This document shows positions 12,321-23,108 of a stretch of 64,000 bases of DNA, in pieces. The stretch's first letter is position 1; each line of letters opens with the position of its first letter. Below the pieces are notes generated by a model, which was not told the DNA's origin, did not search any database, and was given only the letters and a program-made list of their open reading frames with translations. This DNA is from Raphanus sativus (lineage: Eukaryota; Streptophyta; Magnoliopsida; Brassicales; Brassicaceae), in contig NC_079519.1 of the NCBI RefSeq assembly GCF_000801105.2, positions 30,107,288 through 30,171,287 of the forward strand, read 5' to 3'. Made by a program: the position numbers and the translations under genes.

Positions 12321-12367
12321 GGAAACCATATTTCTTGATCAAAAAAAAAAAAAGGAAACCATATTTC
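12321..12367 (+). mobile_element. Micro-retroposon footprint 5
   Basis: The 14-bp sequence ggaaaccatatttc occurs at 12321-12334 and 12354-12367. The insert is ttgatcaaaaaaaaaaaaa (19 nt), ending in 13 A. Confidence 0.75.
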
Positions 12368-12907
12368 AAAAATAATGTCAATCAAAAATACATTAACATT
12401 TGGATTTAAGGTTTATTAATTATTATTTAATATTTAATATTTAAGTGTTAGAGTTGAGTTTATAAGCTTTTAAATATTTATAAATGGTTTAGAGTAGTTA
12501 GTTTAGTTCTGCATCACAAATTTAGAGTTTACGAAAATGATAACTTTGAAAATTGACATCAGGTCTATGGTAAAAATTAGAATTTCCTAAAACATAAACC
12601 AGACGAAAGGGTAAAACTGGTTTATATTATACAAATACGGATGCACAACTACTAATGGAGTTAATGTAAAGAAAAAACATAAAAATGAAACAACATATAC
12701 ACTATACAATAATAATCCCCTTTAAACTGGGACCAATACTCTAAACTCATATTGCTTATTAACCTTTGCTGTTGGAGGGATTAACTAAAAGCATAAACCA
12801 ACTGTAAATTTGTTTTCACATCTAACAATTTGAACATTTTTGCAACTGATCGTTCTGAACACCATTATATACTTATTTTAATATGTTCATAAAAGACTGG
12901 AGTTATG

Positions 12908-12953
12908 AACAATATGTGACAATATTTTTTTTGTAACAATATGTGACAATATT
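12908..12953 (-). mobile_element. Micro-retroposon footprint 6
   Basis: The 19-bp sequence aacaatatgtgacaatatt occurs at 12908-12926 and 12935-12953. The 8-nt insert is ttttttgt, a poly(A) tail on the minus strand. A slipped duplication cannot be excluded for so short an insert. Confidence 0.6.
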
Positions 12954-13067
12954 GTCACATAAAAGTAGAGTATTCTTGTGAGAGCTCAATCAGAAATGGA
13001 AGTCATACTAACTCATGAGAGATGAAGGGAAAACTTCGATACTTTGCTTTGGTGGAGTTTAGTGGAG

Positions 13068-13117
13068 TTCTTGGCAACAACTTTTTTTTTTTTTTGACAA
13101 ATTCTTGGCAACAACTT
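13068..13117 (-). mobile_element. Micro-retroposon footprint 7
   Basis: The 16-bp sequence ttcttggcaacaactt occurs at 13068-13083 and 13102-13117. The 18-nt insert is twelve T followed by gacaaa, which on the minus strand reads TTTGTC plus poly(A). Confidence 0.75.
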
Positions 13118-13427
13118 GATGTTTTCTTTAACTTCTAAGAAACGAGCCAAGTGGCAAGAAAATATGCACAACCCTGAAATATAATGTTGTGTATCTTGGC
13201 ATAAGCTATATATCTACATCAGCAAAAGGTTAAATTTGTATTTATTATTTGTTTGAGTAAAACAAATTTGAGAATTATTCCTTTATTGAAATGCAATATC
13301 TTAAGGAAAGCTTTCTGATGACTTTCGTGAGGTTTAACAGCGAATTGACGAAGCTTATTGACTGTAAAGATTATGTCGGGTCAAGTGATTTGCAAGTACA
13401 TAAGCTTGCCAAGAACGTGATGATATT

Positions 13428-14150
13428 ATAATTAATCAAGATTGATATAGCTCATAATATCATGTTAATATAGCTAGAGCAGATAATTAAAGTGCAGAAA
13501 ATAAAAGATACAAGTTTCTTTTTTTTGAATTCATTAGAACAAAAAAGTCTTACACCAATCTTTTCTATTATAAGAATCTTGTAGGATTAACCCAATCCTA
13601 AGCTAAAACTCACCCTAGAGTCTAGACTTCTGTTTATCAGGATCCTCTAAACCCCGAGCTAAACTCCCCATGAGTCTAAGCTTCAATCTTCTATTTCTCG
13701 GAAGTACTTCACCAACTACGTCAACACCTAACGCAGAACAGTGACACAAAAGGCTTAATCACACAACCAACACCAGAATGATCTTTCAATTTTTCTTCTT
13801 TTTTAACAGAGACACCTTTCTCCATGGAGACACGTCCTCCTTATGTAGATAACCAGAACTTTTTTTCAAGTTCTTCCAAAAACAACTTAAGCAACTTTCT
13901 TTTTTTCTTTAGAAAATAACTCTCTTGTCTTTTCCTCTCCAAGTAATATCATTTACCTTTAATGTAAACTTTCTGATAAATATATTACTTCTTCTCCAAG
14001 TTTAACAAGTCCACGGACATCACAAAACACGAACTCCAACTCAATCCATCTTCATGACACACACATATACTACCTCCTGTAGTACTTCACGAACAGATAC
14101 AGAATATACATCTTCGTATCATAATTAATCAAGATTGATATAGCTCATAA
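13428..14150. repeat. 663-bp segment between perfect 30-bp direct repeats
   Basis: A 30-bp sequence (13428-13457, beginning ataattaatcaag and ending agctcataa) is repeated without mismatch at 14121-14150. The intervening 13458-14120 differs in texture, with many caccctagag/ccccatgagtc-type blocks, and has no ORF. It could be an inserted element with a long target duplication, or a duplication. The family is not recognised. Confidence 0.6.
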
Positions 14151-15504
14151 CTCTCAGCTCCAATGAGGTATAGGGGTTTTACTTGTCTAGCGGTCAATCC
14201 GTTTTATTTGGGAAAATCTGGAGATGTTTATTGGTATGCATGTCATTTTCCTGTGTTTGGTCCCAACTTGTAAAGAGCCACATGCATTATTATGTTTTTA
14301 AATAGATTATTCATCATAAATGTCTCATTTGTCAAATATCTTACAGCTTCTAGGAAAATACGAATCTCACATCATCCACAAACGATAAAGGTGGGAACTA
14401 GTTTTACTTGCGTATGGTCGGGGACTTTGAAATAGGAGTTAAAAGCCAATGAACAATGTAACTCATCGTTTCCGTGGTCCATCAAATTTGTACGCCCTAA
14501 ATTTCTAGGGAGGAGAGTTTAAGCTCGTTTTTGGCTGATTCCCTCCCTGAACACGTCAATATACATCTCACCACAAAACTTTTATCACAATTATTGAGAC
14601 GAGAAATACACTCATCTAGAAGATTCTTCTCCAAAGTATTGAGACGAGAAACTAATAGTATAGTTTTATAAATACAATTTTATATTCATTATAATATTAT
14701 GATTTTAATATTTTATAATTGTTTGAATATATTGTTTATTTATTATCTAATAGCTCATGCATTTGGTAGTAACCAGTAATAAATATTCCGTAAACGCATC
14801 AATTTCTAAACATTATATCAATCGTATAAATCTCTTAAAAATGCTTAAAAACGAAACCATCCGCTTCTACAAACATCCGCAATCTTAACCACAACCGCTG
14901 CGATTACACGAGTCAGATCCTAAATAGTTTTTTTTTGCAAAAAAAGAATATCTTTGTGCATAGCACGGAGTAAACACTAGTGAACTAATAATGTAGAGAA
15001 ACTTAGCTTTCTTTTCTCTCTCTAGAATCCTGTAAAACTAAGTTTCAACTAATTTCAAATCGTTTTTGTGGCCACTGGTTATCAACATTTATTTTGTTTT
15101 TTGTTTTTTTTTTGTATAAAATAGTTTCAATAAAATAGTTTTGATCTCACAATCGATTTTCTCTTTCGCTTGGCGTTCTTTCTTTCGTGTTGAAAATTAT
15201 CCTTTGTTAGGCGATTTTTATTGTGTATTATTTTTCTTTTCTTAAACTCGCGTTCTCTATCCTATGCAAATCAATATTCCGTTTGATTTTGTAAGATTCC
15301 AATCTGTTAGTTATTTATGTTTGATTTCTTTCCCATAAAAAGTATCAATCTGCGCAGCTGCCGATCATTTGCTTGGGATGAAATTTAGAATGTGTACACT
15401 TGATGATATGAATCATTTGAAAACACTATTGCTGATATAATAACCTTTATACAAAATGCTGACATGAATCGAAAAAGAAACAGTTCGGATAGGATCAACT
15501 AACA

Positions 15505-15672
15505 GGTACAGAGTTTTATGGCGGAGTATCCTTAGCAGGTTTGAGATTAAGTTACTTGATAAAGCAAAGAGAGAGGATACATGTTCAGATTAGCTGGACT
15601 TTCTTCTTTGGAAATGTTCTGGCAAGACCCGCCTTAATCTCTCCAAAGCTTTTCATCGGAGCTCACATCTAG
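15505..15672 (+). CDS. Possible last exon of a small unidentified protein gene
   Basis: From a good acceptor-like site (ctaacag at 15499-15505) a frame stays open for 55 codons to a TAG at 15670-15672. It reads GTEFYGGVSLAGLRLSYLI, continues with a basic stretch and an aromatic/hydrophobic tract (WTFFFGNVLARPALI), and ends with FIGAHI. The composition looks like a real small hydrophobic or membrane protein, and codon use is less AT-rich than the surroundings. No ATG precedes it in frame, because a TAG stands just upstream. A first exon would be needed and I could not place it. A small unknown gene sits in a comparable place in Arabidopsis, but identity is not established. Confidence 0.35.
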   Translation, partial: GTEFYGGVSLAGLRLSYLIKQRERIHVQISWTFFFGNVLARPALISPKLFIGAHI

Positions 15673-16634
15673 CGAGTAGATGAAGAATCGAGCAAGATTG
15701 ACGGCAAACAGGAATAAGAGGAGCGGTCAAGTAGATTCAACTACTCAAGGAAAGCTGCTGAAGCTTTTTTAACTCAAGCTGCAAAAGGGCTGAAGCATCA
15801 AAATACTCACACGCACAAAAGAGCTTCAAGATCCCAACAAAGAAATTAATTTGCATCACTTATGATTCATGTGCAAATCACCGGATCAGATCAAAGGAAA
15901 ATAAAACTGTAAGAGTTGGGGAAGAATCGTATCTCAAATTCTTGAGGCCAGTGAAAAGGTGATTTTCACAGTTTCTGTGTATGCCTTCAAGATTACTATT
16001 AAGTCAGAGACGGATCATCGTTCGGGGTCCATCGGTCTCGGTTCGGTTAATTCGGATTTTTTAAATTATCGATAATATGTTCATAAGTCTCATTCAGATT
16101 TTACTAATTATCGGGTTGGATTCGCTTCGATTTTTTCCGGGTTCGCTTCGTATTATATTGTAACCAATATCTAAAATCAATCAAAATATTTTTTTTAATC
16201 TGAAAAATTGACAAAAAAAAACTCAAAATATTAAAAATTATTGTAAATCTATTTAAAATTAGTTAAACTATCTAAACTAACTAAAAATTATTGAATATAA
16301 CAAATAAAACAAATTACAAAAATATTTTGAATACTATAATATATCTAAATAATATTATCATATATAAAAACATTAACAATCTTAAATAATTTCAGATATT
16401 TTTGGATTCTATTTCAGATTTTGGATCAGTTCGGATTATAACTAAACCCCAAAATATTAAGTTTATAAGTCTCACTCTGATATTTTATATAACGGTTTGG
16501 ATCCAGTTTCAGTTTTTAATTCAGGTTTAGATATATATTTCAGAATTTCGGATTGAGGTAAACACGTTCAGACTTACATGTTTTCGGCTATTATCAACCA
16601 TGTGTAAATGATTAAAAATGTGTTATGGATTTTG
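15673..16634. repeat. Intergenic DNA with a 'ttcggttcgg'-type dispersed repeat, paralogous to 35830-36345
   Basis: From about 16040 to 16570 the sequence has recurring phrases such as ttcataagtctcattcaga, tccgggttcgcttcg and gttaaactatctaaacta. The same order occurs at about 35840-36345 upstream of lipase C. It is the left end of the duplicated lipase block. It has no ORF and looks like a degenerate transposon. Confidence 0.6.
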
Positions 16635-16685
16635 AAACATATGAATGCCTTTTGACATTTAGACAAAAAAAAACATATGAATGCC
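16635..16685 (+). mobile_element. Micro-retroposon footprint 8, with an empty site in the paralogous block
   Basis: The sequence aaacatatgaatgcc occurs at 16635-16649 and 16671-16685, around the 21-nt insert ttttgacatttagac plus six A. At the matching place upstream of lipase C (about 36451-36465) the sequence runs aaacatttgaatgcc once, with no insert. This shows the lipase A block gained the insertion after duplication, or that C never had it. Confidence 0.85.
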
Positions 16686-18438
16686 CATGAGTTTAGGCCC
16701 ATTCGGCCCTTTATTGCCCAGTGAAATCTATAATTCAAATTATTAATTTGGGAGATTTTCTAAAGAACTCATATAGCATTGGGGGGAATAATGTGAGTTG
16801 CAAGGCTTGGGAATGGATGATGAAGTCAACCCAAGATCAAATCAAAACATGGATAGCATGCATCTTTGACCATTACCTAGCCTCTCACTCAATCAAGCGA
16901 GTATACCTGCCCATGCGGAAGATAGTAGAAACATCCCACATTTGAACGATACATTATCTACTTATATTATTTACATTAATTATACGCAATATTTAAAAGT
17001 TTCCACAAACTGATTTATTGATATATAATACAAGTGGAAACATCCTTCGTTTGCATAAATCAGTTTGGGGCCCATCGGAAATGAAGAGAAGGGATGAGAA
17101 TGAATCTTTTGCATAAATACAGCCAACGGTTTTTAAAATGGCCAATGTCTTTATGTTTGGGAATATGACGTCGTCAGCGTCGACGTGCTTCTCTATCGAT
17201 TCATGTATTTAAGATAGTCTTCATCCAAGCTTCACAATTTACCCCAAAAATAGAGTAGAAAATGAATTAAGAAAAATAAAATTACTCCATCATGGATTAA
17301 TTCTTTATTTTTTTGTTCATATTCTGTTTTCCACTTTATTTTTGGAGTAAATTATAAAATAGAAATAAATATATCTTTAAGAATTAATGCTTTTATTTTT
17401 ATTCACTAATCCATTTATCACTTTATTTTGGAATATGGAAAGCGGATAGAGATACTTTTACGCTCAGAAAATATGTTTGAATTTTTAATTCTTATTTAGA
17501 ATATCATTTCTAACTCATTTTTATATTTTTCTAAAATAAAGAAGCTTCAATATATGTTTCTATAATAATTTATTTATTTTTGGAAGAAAATATAAAACAA
17601 TGCTATTTCATTTATATTAAAAGATAAAATAGTATTTATCTGTACTTTTTCTAAAAGACAGGATCTATAATATACAAACATACATTAGAACAAAACATAT
17701 TTGTATAATAGAATTTATTAATTTAGAGAAAAATATAGACGTAAGTATGAGTTTCTGCTAACACGTAAACATATTAAAATAGTTACTATTTTTAATCCAA
17801 AACTTGTATACATGCTATATGTGAGAAATTTCCTCTTTGTTAAAGACAGGTTGCTTTCTTGACATTTCTTCTGCTTGTGCTTTCCTAGAAGGACTATTAT
17901 CTTCAACCAAAACAAAATTGAAGAATACTGGTTGATTTTAGGTCTCACATTTAGTAGTAAACTTGTTTATAAATAAGAAATACTTTCTTCAACCTGTGAT
18001 CTCATATCTCATCAAATCTGGTTAAAGTTTTTTCTGATCTACCTCGAGAGAAAAAGGTATGTTCAGTTTCTTTTAATTTTAAATCTCACTAGCTTTTGGA
18101 TATTAATTTATTCAGATATAAAATCCACCAAATCAAGTTTAATATTTGGCCAAGTTTTTCTAAATTGAAACTGGTCGCTAATAATGTAGTTTGCATTTTC
18201 TGCCTTTGTTTTCCTATTTCCAACAATGATATATATGGTTTACTAAGAATATGATAGTACATGTCCCACGGTTTAGGCCGGACCAGGTTGCATCACAATA
18301 TATGTGAAGATGATGTATATATTATTTTGCATAGACCTAAATTAATTTGTACTACAATTTGCATTTTGTTCATCACCGTTTGGAATAAGACTAGTTTTGT
18401 ATGTAACTGGAAATGTAAAATATAGGAAGAAGAAAAAA
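16686..18438 (+). promoter_or_regulatory. Lipase A promoter and non-coding first exon
   Basis: This stretch is collinear with 36466-37585 and then 38160-39679 upstream of lipase C, and partly with 28020-28560 upstream of lipase B. Sequence around 17990-18056 ends in a canonical donor (gagaaaaag|gtatg) found in all three genes (18056, 30279 and 39304 or so), so a 5' UTR exon is likely. It joins an exon just before the ATG at 18439. No independent gene is supported here. Confidence 0.55.
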
Positions 18439-20435
18439 ATGGGAGGAGGAGCGGAAGATTCAAAGAACTCTGATCCCAAGCATCTTCCATCCATTGATTG
18501 GTACAGTTTTATTTTTTGATTTCCTTTTTTTTGTGCAACATATTTTTTGATTTCCTATACTACGAATATTAAGGTTGCTGAATATAATTTTATCTTGTTA
18601 TCTAGCAAAGTTTAATGTTTTCATACACACAATTCAAAATATGCATATATTTACGGGTGCACGTACTCCCGATTTAATAAAAGCTGGCTCGGCCCCTCTT
18701 AATACTAATACATAGTTGCTTTGTTTTTTTTAATAGGTTAGATTCCTACCATCGAATCGTAGTGACATCAAGTTTGGTAAATGGAGTCTACTTATTGCAA
18801 CAGGATAAGCAAAAGAAATTGAACTCAATACCCTACATCTGGTGGGAATCCTTCGGTTTCTCTTTAGCTAAACTCTTGATCAACGAAGATGATACCTCCA
18901 TCTACGGCGCTGTTTTTGAGTATAACAACTACCAGAATAAACCTCATTTTGGAATTCCTCCGCGTTACGTGGTTGCCTTTCGCGGCACACAACTTAAATC
19001 AAAAACTTGGCTTTCTGATCTGAAAGAAGACATGCGATGCTGGTTCAACAACCTTCATAAAGGCAGTAGGTTTCAACAAGCCATACAAGCAATCGAAACT
19101 ATACTGGAAAAACACACTACCGAGACAACATCTGTCTGGCTAGCTGGACACTCTCTGGGAGCAGGTGTAGCGCTGATGGTCGGGAAGACCATGACGAAAC
19201 GTGGATTCCCCCTCAAGACCTATGCATTCAACCCGCCTATCTTGTCTACTCCTCTAGAGATGCTACCTGATATTGATGTGGTTAAAGGCATGTTTCGATT
19301 CGCTGAGAGTCTCTTCAAAGGGACCGTAGCCGCGGTCGCTCATCTAAAGGTAAATAATACTTGATCTGTTATTAAGAATATATCATAAATGTGTTATTTT
19401 CTCCGATTAATTATTTTCTATAACTTTAAACAAATAGTATTTGAATAGATGTAATTTGTTTTTGAAATTTACAGTTTACCACTATTATAGCATCTTCAAC
19501 CTTCTATATATTTGACTCAATAACATCATTTAAAGGCAAAAATACTCTATCCCACCTCTATTTCTTTCTATTTATAGAATAAAAAATAGTATTCTTCTAT
19601 TTTAACTCTATATTTAGATATGGGTATTTAAAAAAATATATCAAAGCAAATCACATCTCTATTATAGAACAAAAATAGCAAAATACATTAGTGATGGTCT
19701 TAACTAATACAGTTTGCATAGAAAATGCAAAACATATAGTTTTTTGAAACCAACTTTTATTTTGAAATATTTATCTTTTTATTTATTTGAGAAAAATATC
19801 TTTTAGCAACTTGTTAAACCATAAACTAGAATAATGAATAATTTTCAAGAAAAAAAAACTAGAATAATGAAGCAGATTGTTTAGCAAAGAGTATTGGCAG
19901 ATGATGTTGTAACAATGGCTATTACCTAACTTGTTTGAGCATTTAATATAAGTTTGTGTTTCAGAAAAAAAAACCCATAAATTAAAACAACTAAATTGGA
20001 TACTCTTAATACTTTCCTTTATTTTCTTTTTGAGTATTACAGACCCAAGAAAACGATCCAAGAATAGCAGCGTGGACACCTTACTTATATGTTAACCCAT
20101 CAGATGGAGTCTGTTCAGAATGCATTAATATTGTGAAATACAAAAAATACATGGCATGTATCGGATTAGGCAAATTTGAGAGTAAAGGTGCTGCAATCTC
20201 TCTTAGGTGTCTAGCTTTCGGAATAGAAAGCGGAGAACCTATTCAACTTCTTTCGTCAGCCGATATGTTAGTAAACATGAACAAATCTAAAGTTGAGACA
20301 ACTAATTTGCTTAAGAAGCCGTGGTATAAGTTGAAGAAGGCTCATGGACTTGAGCAATGGTGGGAGCCAAACCCAGCCCTTCGGGAAAATTGGGAAAGCT
20401 ACAACTTTAGACCCTCTGAACCTCGTATGGACTAA
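18439..20435 (+). CDS. Class-3-lipase-like alpha/beta hydrolase, lipase A, complete
   Basis: Predicted serine esterase/lipase of the plant At4g10955-like family; substrate unknown. Exons 18439-18500, 18737-19349 and 20043-20435 join to 355 residues with GT-AG introns. The start MGGGAEDSKNSDPKHLP is shared in form by all three copies. The family signature WWESFGFSL is followed by SIYGAVFEY, an oxyanion-type AFRGT segment (about 100-105) and the nucleophile motif GHSLG (158-162, serine at about 160). The C-terminal exon contains YLYVNPSD and SSADMLVN. Matches the tandem hydrolase cluster at AT5G24180-AT5G24230 in position. Introns carry footprints 9 and 10. It is the copy closest to lipase C. 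Confidence 0.92.
18510..18556 (-). mobile_element. Micro-retroposon footprint 9, lipase A intron 1, empty site in lipase C
   Basis: The 16-bp sequence tattttttgatttcct occurs at 18510-18525 and 18541-18556, around the insert tttttttgtgcaaca (15 nt). Lipase C intron 1 has the sequence once (about 39751-39766) with the same flanks, ggtacaatttt and atactacgaatatt. Confidence 0.9.
19825..19871 (+). mobile_element. Micro-retroposon footprint 10, lipase A intron 2, empty site in lipase C
   Basis: The 14-bp sequence actagaataatgaa occurs at 19825-19838 and 19858-19871, around taattttcaagaaaaaaaa (19 nt). Lipase C intron 2 reads ccataaactaaaacaatgaagcagattg once at about 41185-41212, an uninterrupted site. 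Confidence 0.9.
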
Positions 20436-20938
20436 AGTCAACATCCTCCCGACCCCTTTTCGGTAATATTGGTTTGGTTAAATGTCTTTTCCACTGTTCA
20501 GATCATCATCCACGGGCTTGGGAACCTTTCTTTCTTTTGTCATCAATTGAAACAAATTCTATAAATACTTTGTGAACTAAAATGGGAACTCTTTGTCTAT
20601 GTGAACGACATAAGACAGTTTGGAAATCTTCTATCTACCTTAATTATGTTTCTTCTACCTTTGTAATGTTATTGTTCTCCATATGTGAGTGTGAATGTTC
20701 GTTGTAAAAGCTATTTAAATTATTTTGTTTTGTGGTCAACCTCTTTGAGTTAATGCTACTATACTGAGAAATGTTTAAAGTTTTTATGCATAAATTAAGG
20801 AGTTATTTTTATAAAAATTAATTAAAATTTCATTTTTTTCTTTCTTAAGACTAGAGTAATACAAAGAATACAAATGATCAGAACAAAAAAAGAAACTAAT
20901 TATGCTTATATTAAAATTGAATATATTTTCTTACGTCA
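20436..20938. other. 3' flank of lipase A
   Basis: No gene. The region is collinear with 43957-44451 downstream of lipase C and holds the lipase 3' UTR (ccatatgtgagtgtgaatg and similar blocks are shared). Collinearity stops at the Helitron and resumes after it. Confidence 0.6.
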
Positions 20939-21502
20939 TCTCTATAATATTATTTGAGAAGTCAGTTTCCTATATGTCGCGCTCACGTTAACTCTCGCGA
21001 TGGTTGATTACGATCACACCCTTAATGAATTAAAAATATTATATATAACTACTATATTAAATAAATTTTCCTTTTTTAAATAATTTTTGTTAATTAGAAA
21101 TTTCCTTTTTAGTGAACATATATAGTTAAAAACATCTTAAAAATAAAAAAACGAATTTAAATTAAGAGAATATATTTATATATAATGTGCTTTCATAAAT
21201 ATACATATCTAAGGGAAAATCAATCCAAATTAAAATCACAAATTATTCATAATTTTAATATATTTAGAACAAAAATACCATGGTTGGATTTGAAGAATTT
21301 GATGATATCTAATATACTAAAGTGATAATCAAACTAATCATATATTACATATCCAAAATCACACATCTAAGTAAATCAATATGATATGATTTATATAAAT
21401 TATAGAATAATCGAAATTAAAATTAAACTACTAATAAATCATTACAATATATTTACTTTATAAATATTCATACCCGTGCATGAGCACGGAAAAACCACCT
21501 AC
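20939..21502 (+). mobile_element. Helitron-like insertion with a precise empty site in the paralog
   Basis: The 564-bp insert begins TCTCTATAATATTATTTGAG and ends after a hairpin-capable cccgtgcatgagcacgg with aaaaaccacctac. Downstream of lipase C the flanks are joined directly: ...cttca followed by tgacttgataaaatag, versus ...cgtca [insert] tgacttaatataag here. Insertion is therefore exactly between A and T, as for Helitrons. The end CTAC departs from the usual CTRR. Confidence 0.8.
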
Positions 21503-21767
21503 TGACTTAATATAAGAGAATACTTTACAAGTTACAACTTAGTGATAAACTATATTGACATACAGATATTTAAAAGCGTAATAATTTTATTACATCAAGA
21601 ACATAATTATAGTATTAAAGAGAAATGGCATATGAATCTCTTTGTTAATGTTTCTCCCATAATCTTTTATATCCTATCTCTCTCCTACTATTCTCTTTTA
21701 ATTATTTGTGTGTATTTTGATGAGAGATAATCGGACGCAGATATTCTGAAAAGTTATGGTGAGAGAC
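21503..21767. other. Short intergenic stretch between the Helitron and Copia insertions
   Basis: About the first 120 bases match 44452-44560 downstream of lipase C. After that the match is lost. No gene. Confidence 0.5.
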
Positions 21768-22278
21768 TGTGAGGTTGTGGCGTGAGACTCGTCTCGCCAA
21801 CGATGAGTGGGCTTAGGCCCAAATGAGAACTGAAAACAGAAGAATGAAGATGGGCTTCGGTGACTTAATGAGTTAGCCCATTGAAGAGGAAGACTGATAT
21901 ATATCAAGTGGATAAGGTTGTTGACGTAACAACCTTCTTCATCCTCTTCGTCGAGATATCTCTGTAACGATAGATTCACCATTGTTAGGAGAGATATCGA
22001 GCTTCTGTAAACACTACAAGAAAGAGATAGTGAATTACCAGGTCCCGATCCTGAAGGAGACGTACCTCGTCACATTGACAGGGAACTCTAAAACTTGCTT
22101 GTGTCATACGCTTTCATCATCTAGCTTCTTTCTTTGAATCAACGCAATACACACGAGTGATAGGAGTAGCGATCTGATCATCCGTGGGAGAACCTGCGTG
22201 AGTCAAGTAGAGAAAGATAGCTGGAGTGAGGAGACGATCGTGTTAGTAACGAGCGAGAGTTGGATCAAATCTTCTACA
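21768..22278 (+). repeat. Copia 5' LTR
   Basis: 511 bp, starting TGTGAGGTTGTGG and ending ATCTTCTACA. It contains the promoter for the element; a possible TATA is tgatatatatcaagtgg near 21895. Confidence 0.97.
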
Positions 22279-22295
22279 ACTGGTATCAGAGCTCA
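22279..22295 (+). promoter_or_regulatory. Copia primer binding site
   Basis: Two bases after the LTR comes tggtatcagagct, complementary to the 3' end of initiator tRNA-Met. This is the standard minus-strand primer for plant Copia elements. Confidence 0.95.
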
Positions 22296-22553
22296 GGCTA
22301 GAGCTAAAGGGAAGAAGATTCGGCTGGATCGGGAGGTTGTAGAACGAGCCAGTTCTACAGGGAGAAACTTACGACGGATTCTCAGAACAGATCGATCGAT
22401 CCATCTCAAGATCGAGATCGACAAAGGAAGTCTCTAAAACCTATCATCTACTCTCGATTGATTAGCGTTGTATTGTGATCGGAAGGTTCGCTGTTGATTG
22501 CTTCCCTTGTTATCTGCAGGTAACTAAGGCCAAGAGGAATCAACAGATCCGCA

Positions 22554-23108
22554 ATGGATCCTACACGCGAGAAGTTCGAGATAGAGAAGTTCGATGGGAA
22601 AGGCGACTTCGGACTCTGGAAGTTCAAGATGCTGGCTCAGCTCGAGATTCAGGGCTTGCTATCAGTCTTGAAGGAGGAACCAGAGGAGGAAACGTCCACA
22701 TCTGATGGAGGAAAGAAAATTGAAGATGAAGACGTCAAGAAGGATCTAAAGAGAGCTGACAAGGACTTACGAGTACGAAGCTTGTTCAGTATCAGCTTAA
22801 GCGACGTAATCTTGAGGAAGATCATGAACGAAACGACAGCCATAGGAATGTGGAAGGCATTGGAGAGGGACTATCAAACGAAGTCACTCCCAAATCGCAT
22901 CTACCTAAAGAAGAAGTTCTCATGCTTCAAGATGGAAGATGAGAAACCTATGGAGGAAAATTTTGATCAGTTCCTAAAGCTAGTGGCAGTACTAGCGAGC
23001 TTGACATCTCAGATGAGGACCAAGCTATTCAGTTGTTATCTGGTCTCCCAACAGCGTATGAGCCCCTTGTTCATACGCTCCAGTATGGAACTGGAAGAGA
23101 CACCTTAA
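22554..23108 (+). CDS. Copia Gag (capsid) reading frame, cut off by a frameshift
   Basis: Starts at ATG 22554 (MDPTREKFEIEKFDGKGDF), the usual opening of a plant Copia Gag with the conserved FDGKGDFGLWKFKM segment. It continues through MWKALERDYQTKSLPNRIYL and DQFLKLVAVL. At about 23003 the conserved Gag reading continues in another frame, so the frame from 22554 ends abnormally at 23108. The change is consistent with one missing base. Family members usually have gag and pol in one frame, so this copy is probably non-autonomous unless the shift is an assembly error. Confidence 0.9.
   Translation: MDPTREKFEIEKFDGKGDFGLWKFKMLAQLEIQGLLSVLKEEPEEETSTSDGGKKIEDEDVKKDLKRADKDLRVRSLFSISLSDVILRKIMNETTAIGMWKALERDYQTKSLPNRIYLKKKFSCFKMEDEKPMEENFDQFLKLVAVLASLTSQMRTKLFSCYLVSQQRMSPLFIRSSMELEETP

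Larger units (their letters stand above)
11831..15504. other. Gene-poor intergenic region left of the lipase cluster
   Basis: No supported gene. The first 200 bases are the SQE-like promoter. The rest is AT-rich with three micro-retroposon footprints (12321-12367, 12908-12953, 13068-13117) and a 663-bp segment bounded by 30-bp perfect direct repeats (13428-14150). Confidence 0.5.

Noticed and set aside
16721..16945. A 74-codon open frame in the lipase A upstream region
   Set aside because: The matching sequence upstream of lipase C does not keep the frame, and the product resembles nothing. It is promoter DNA.
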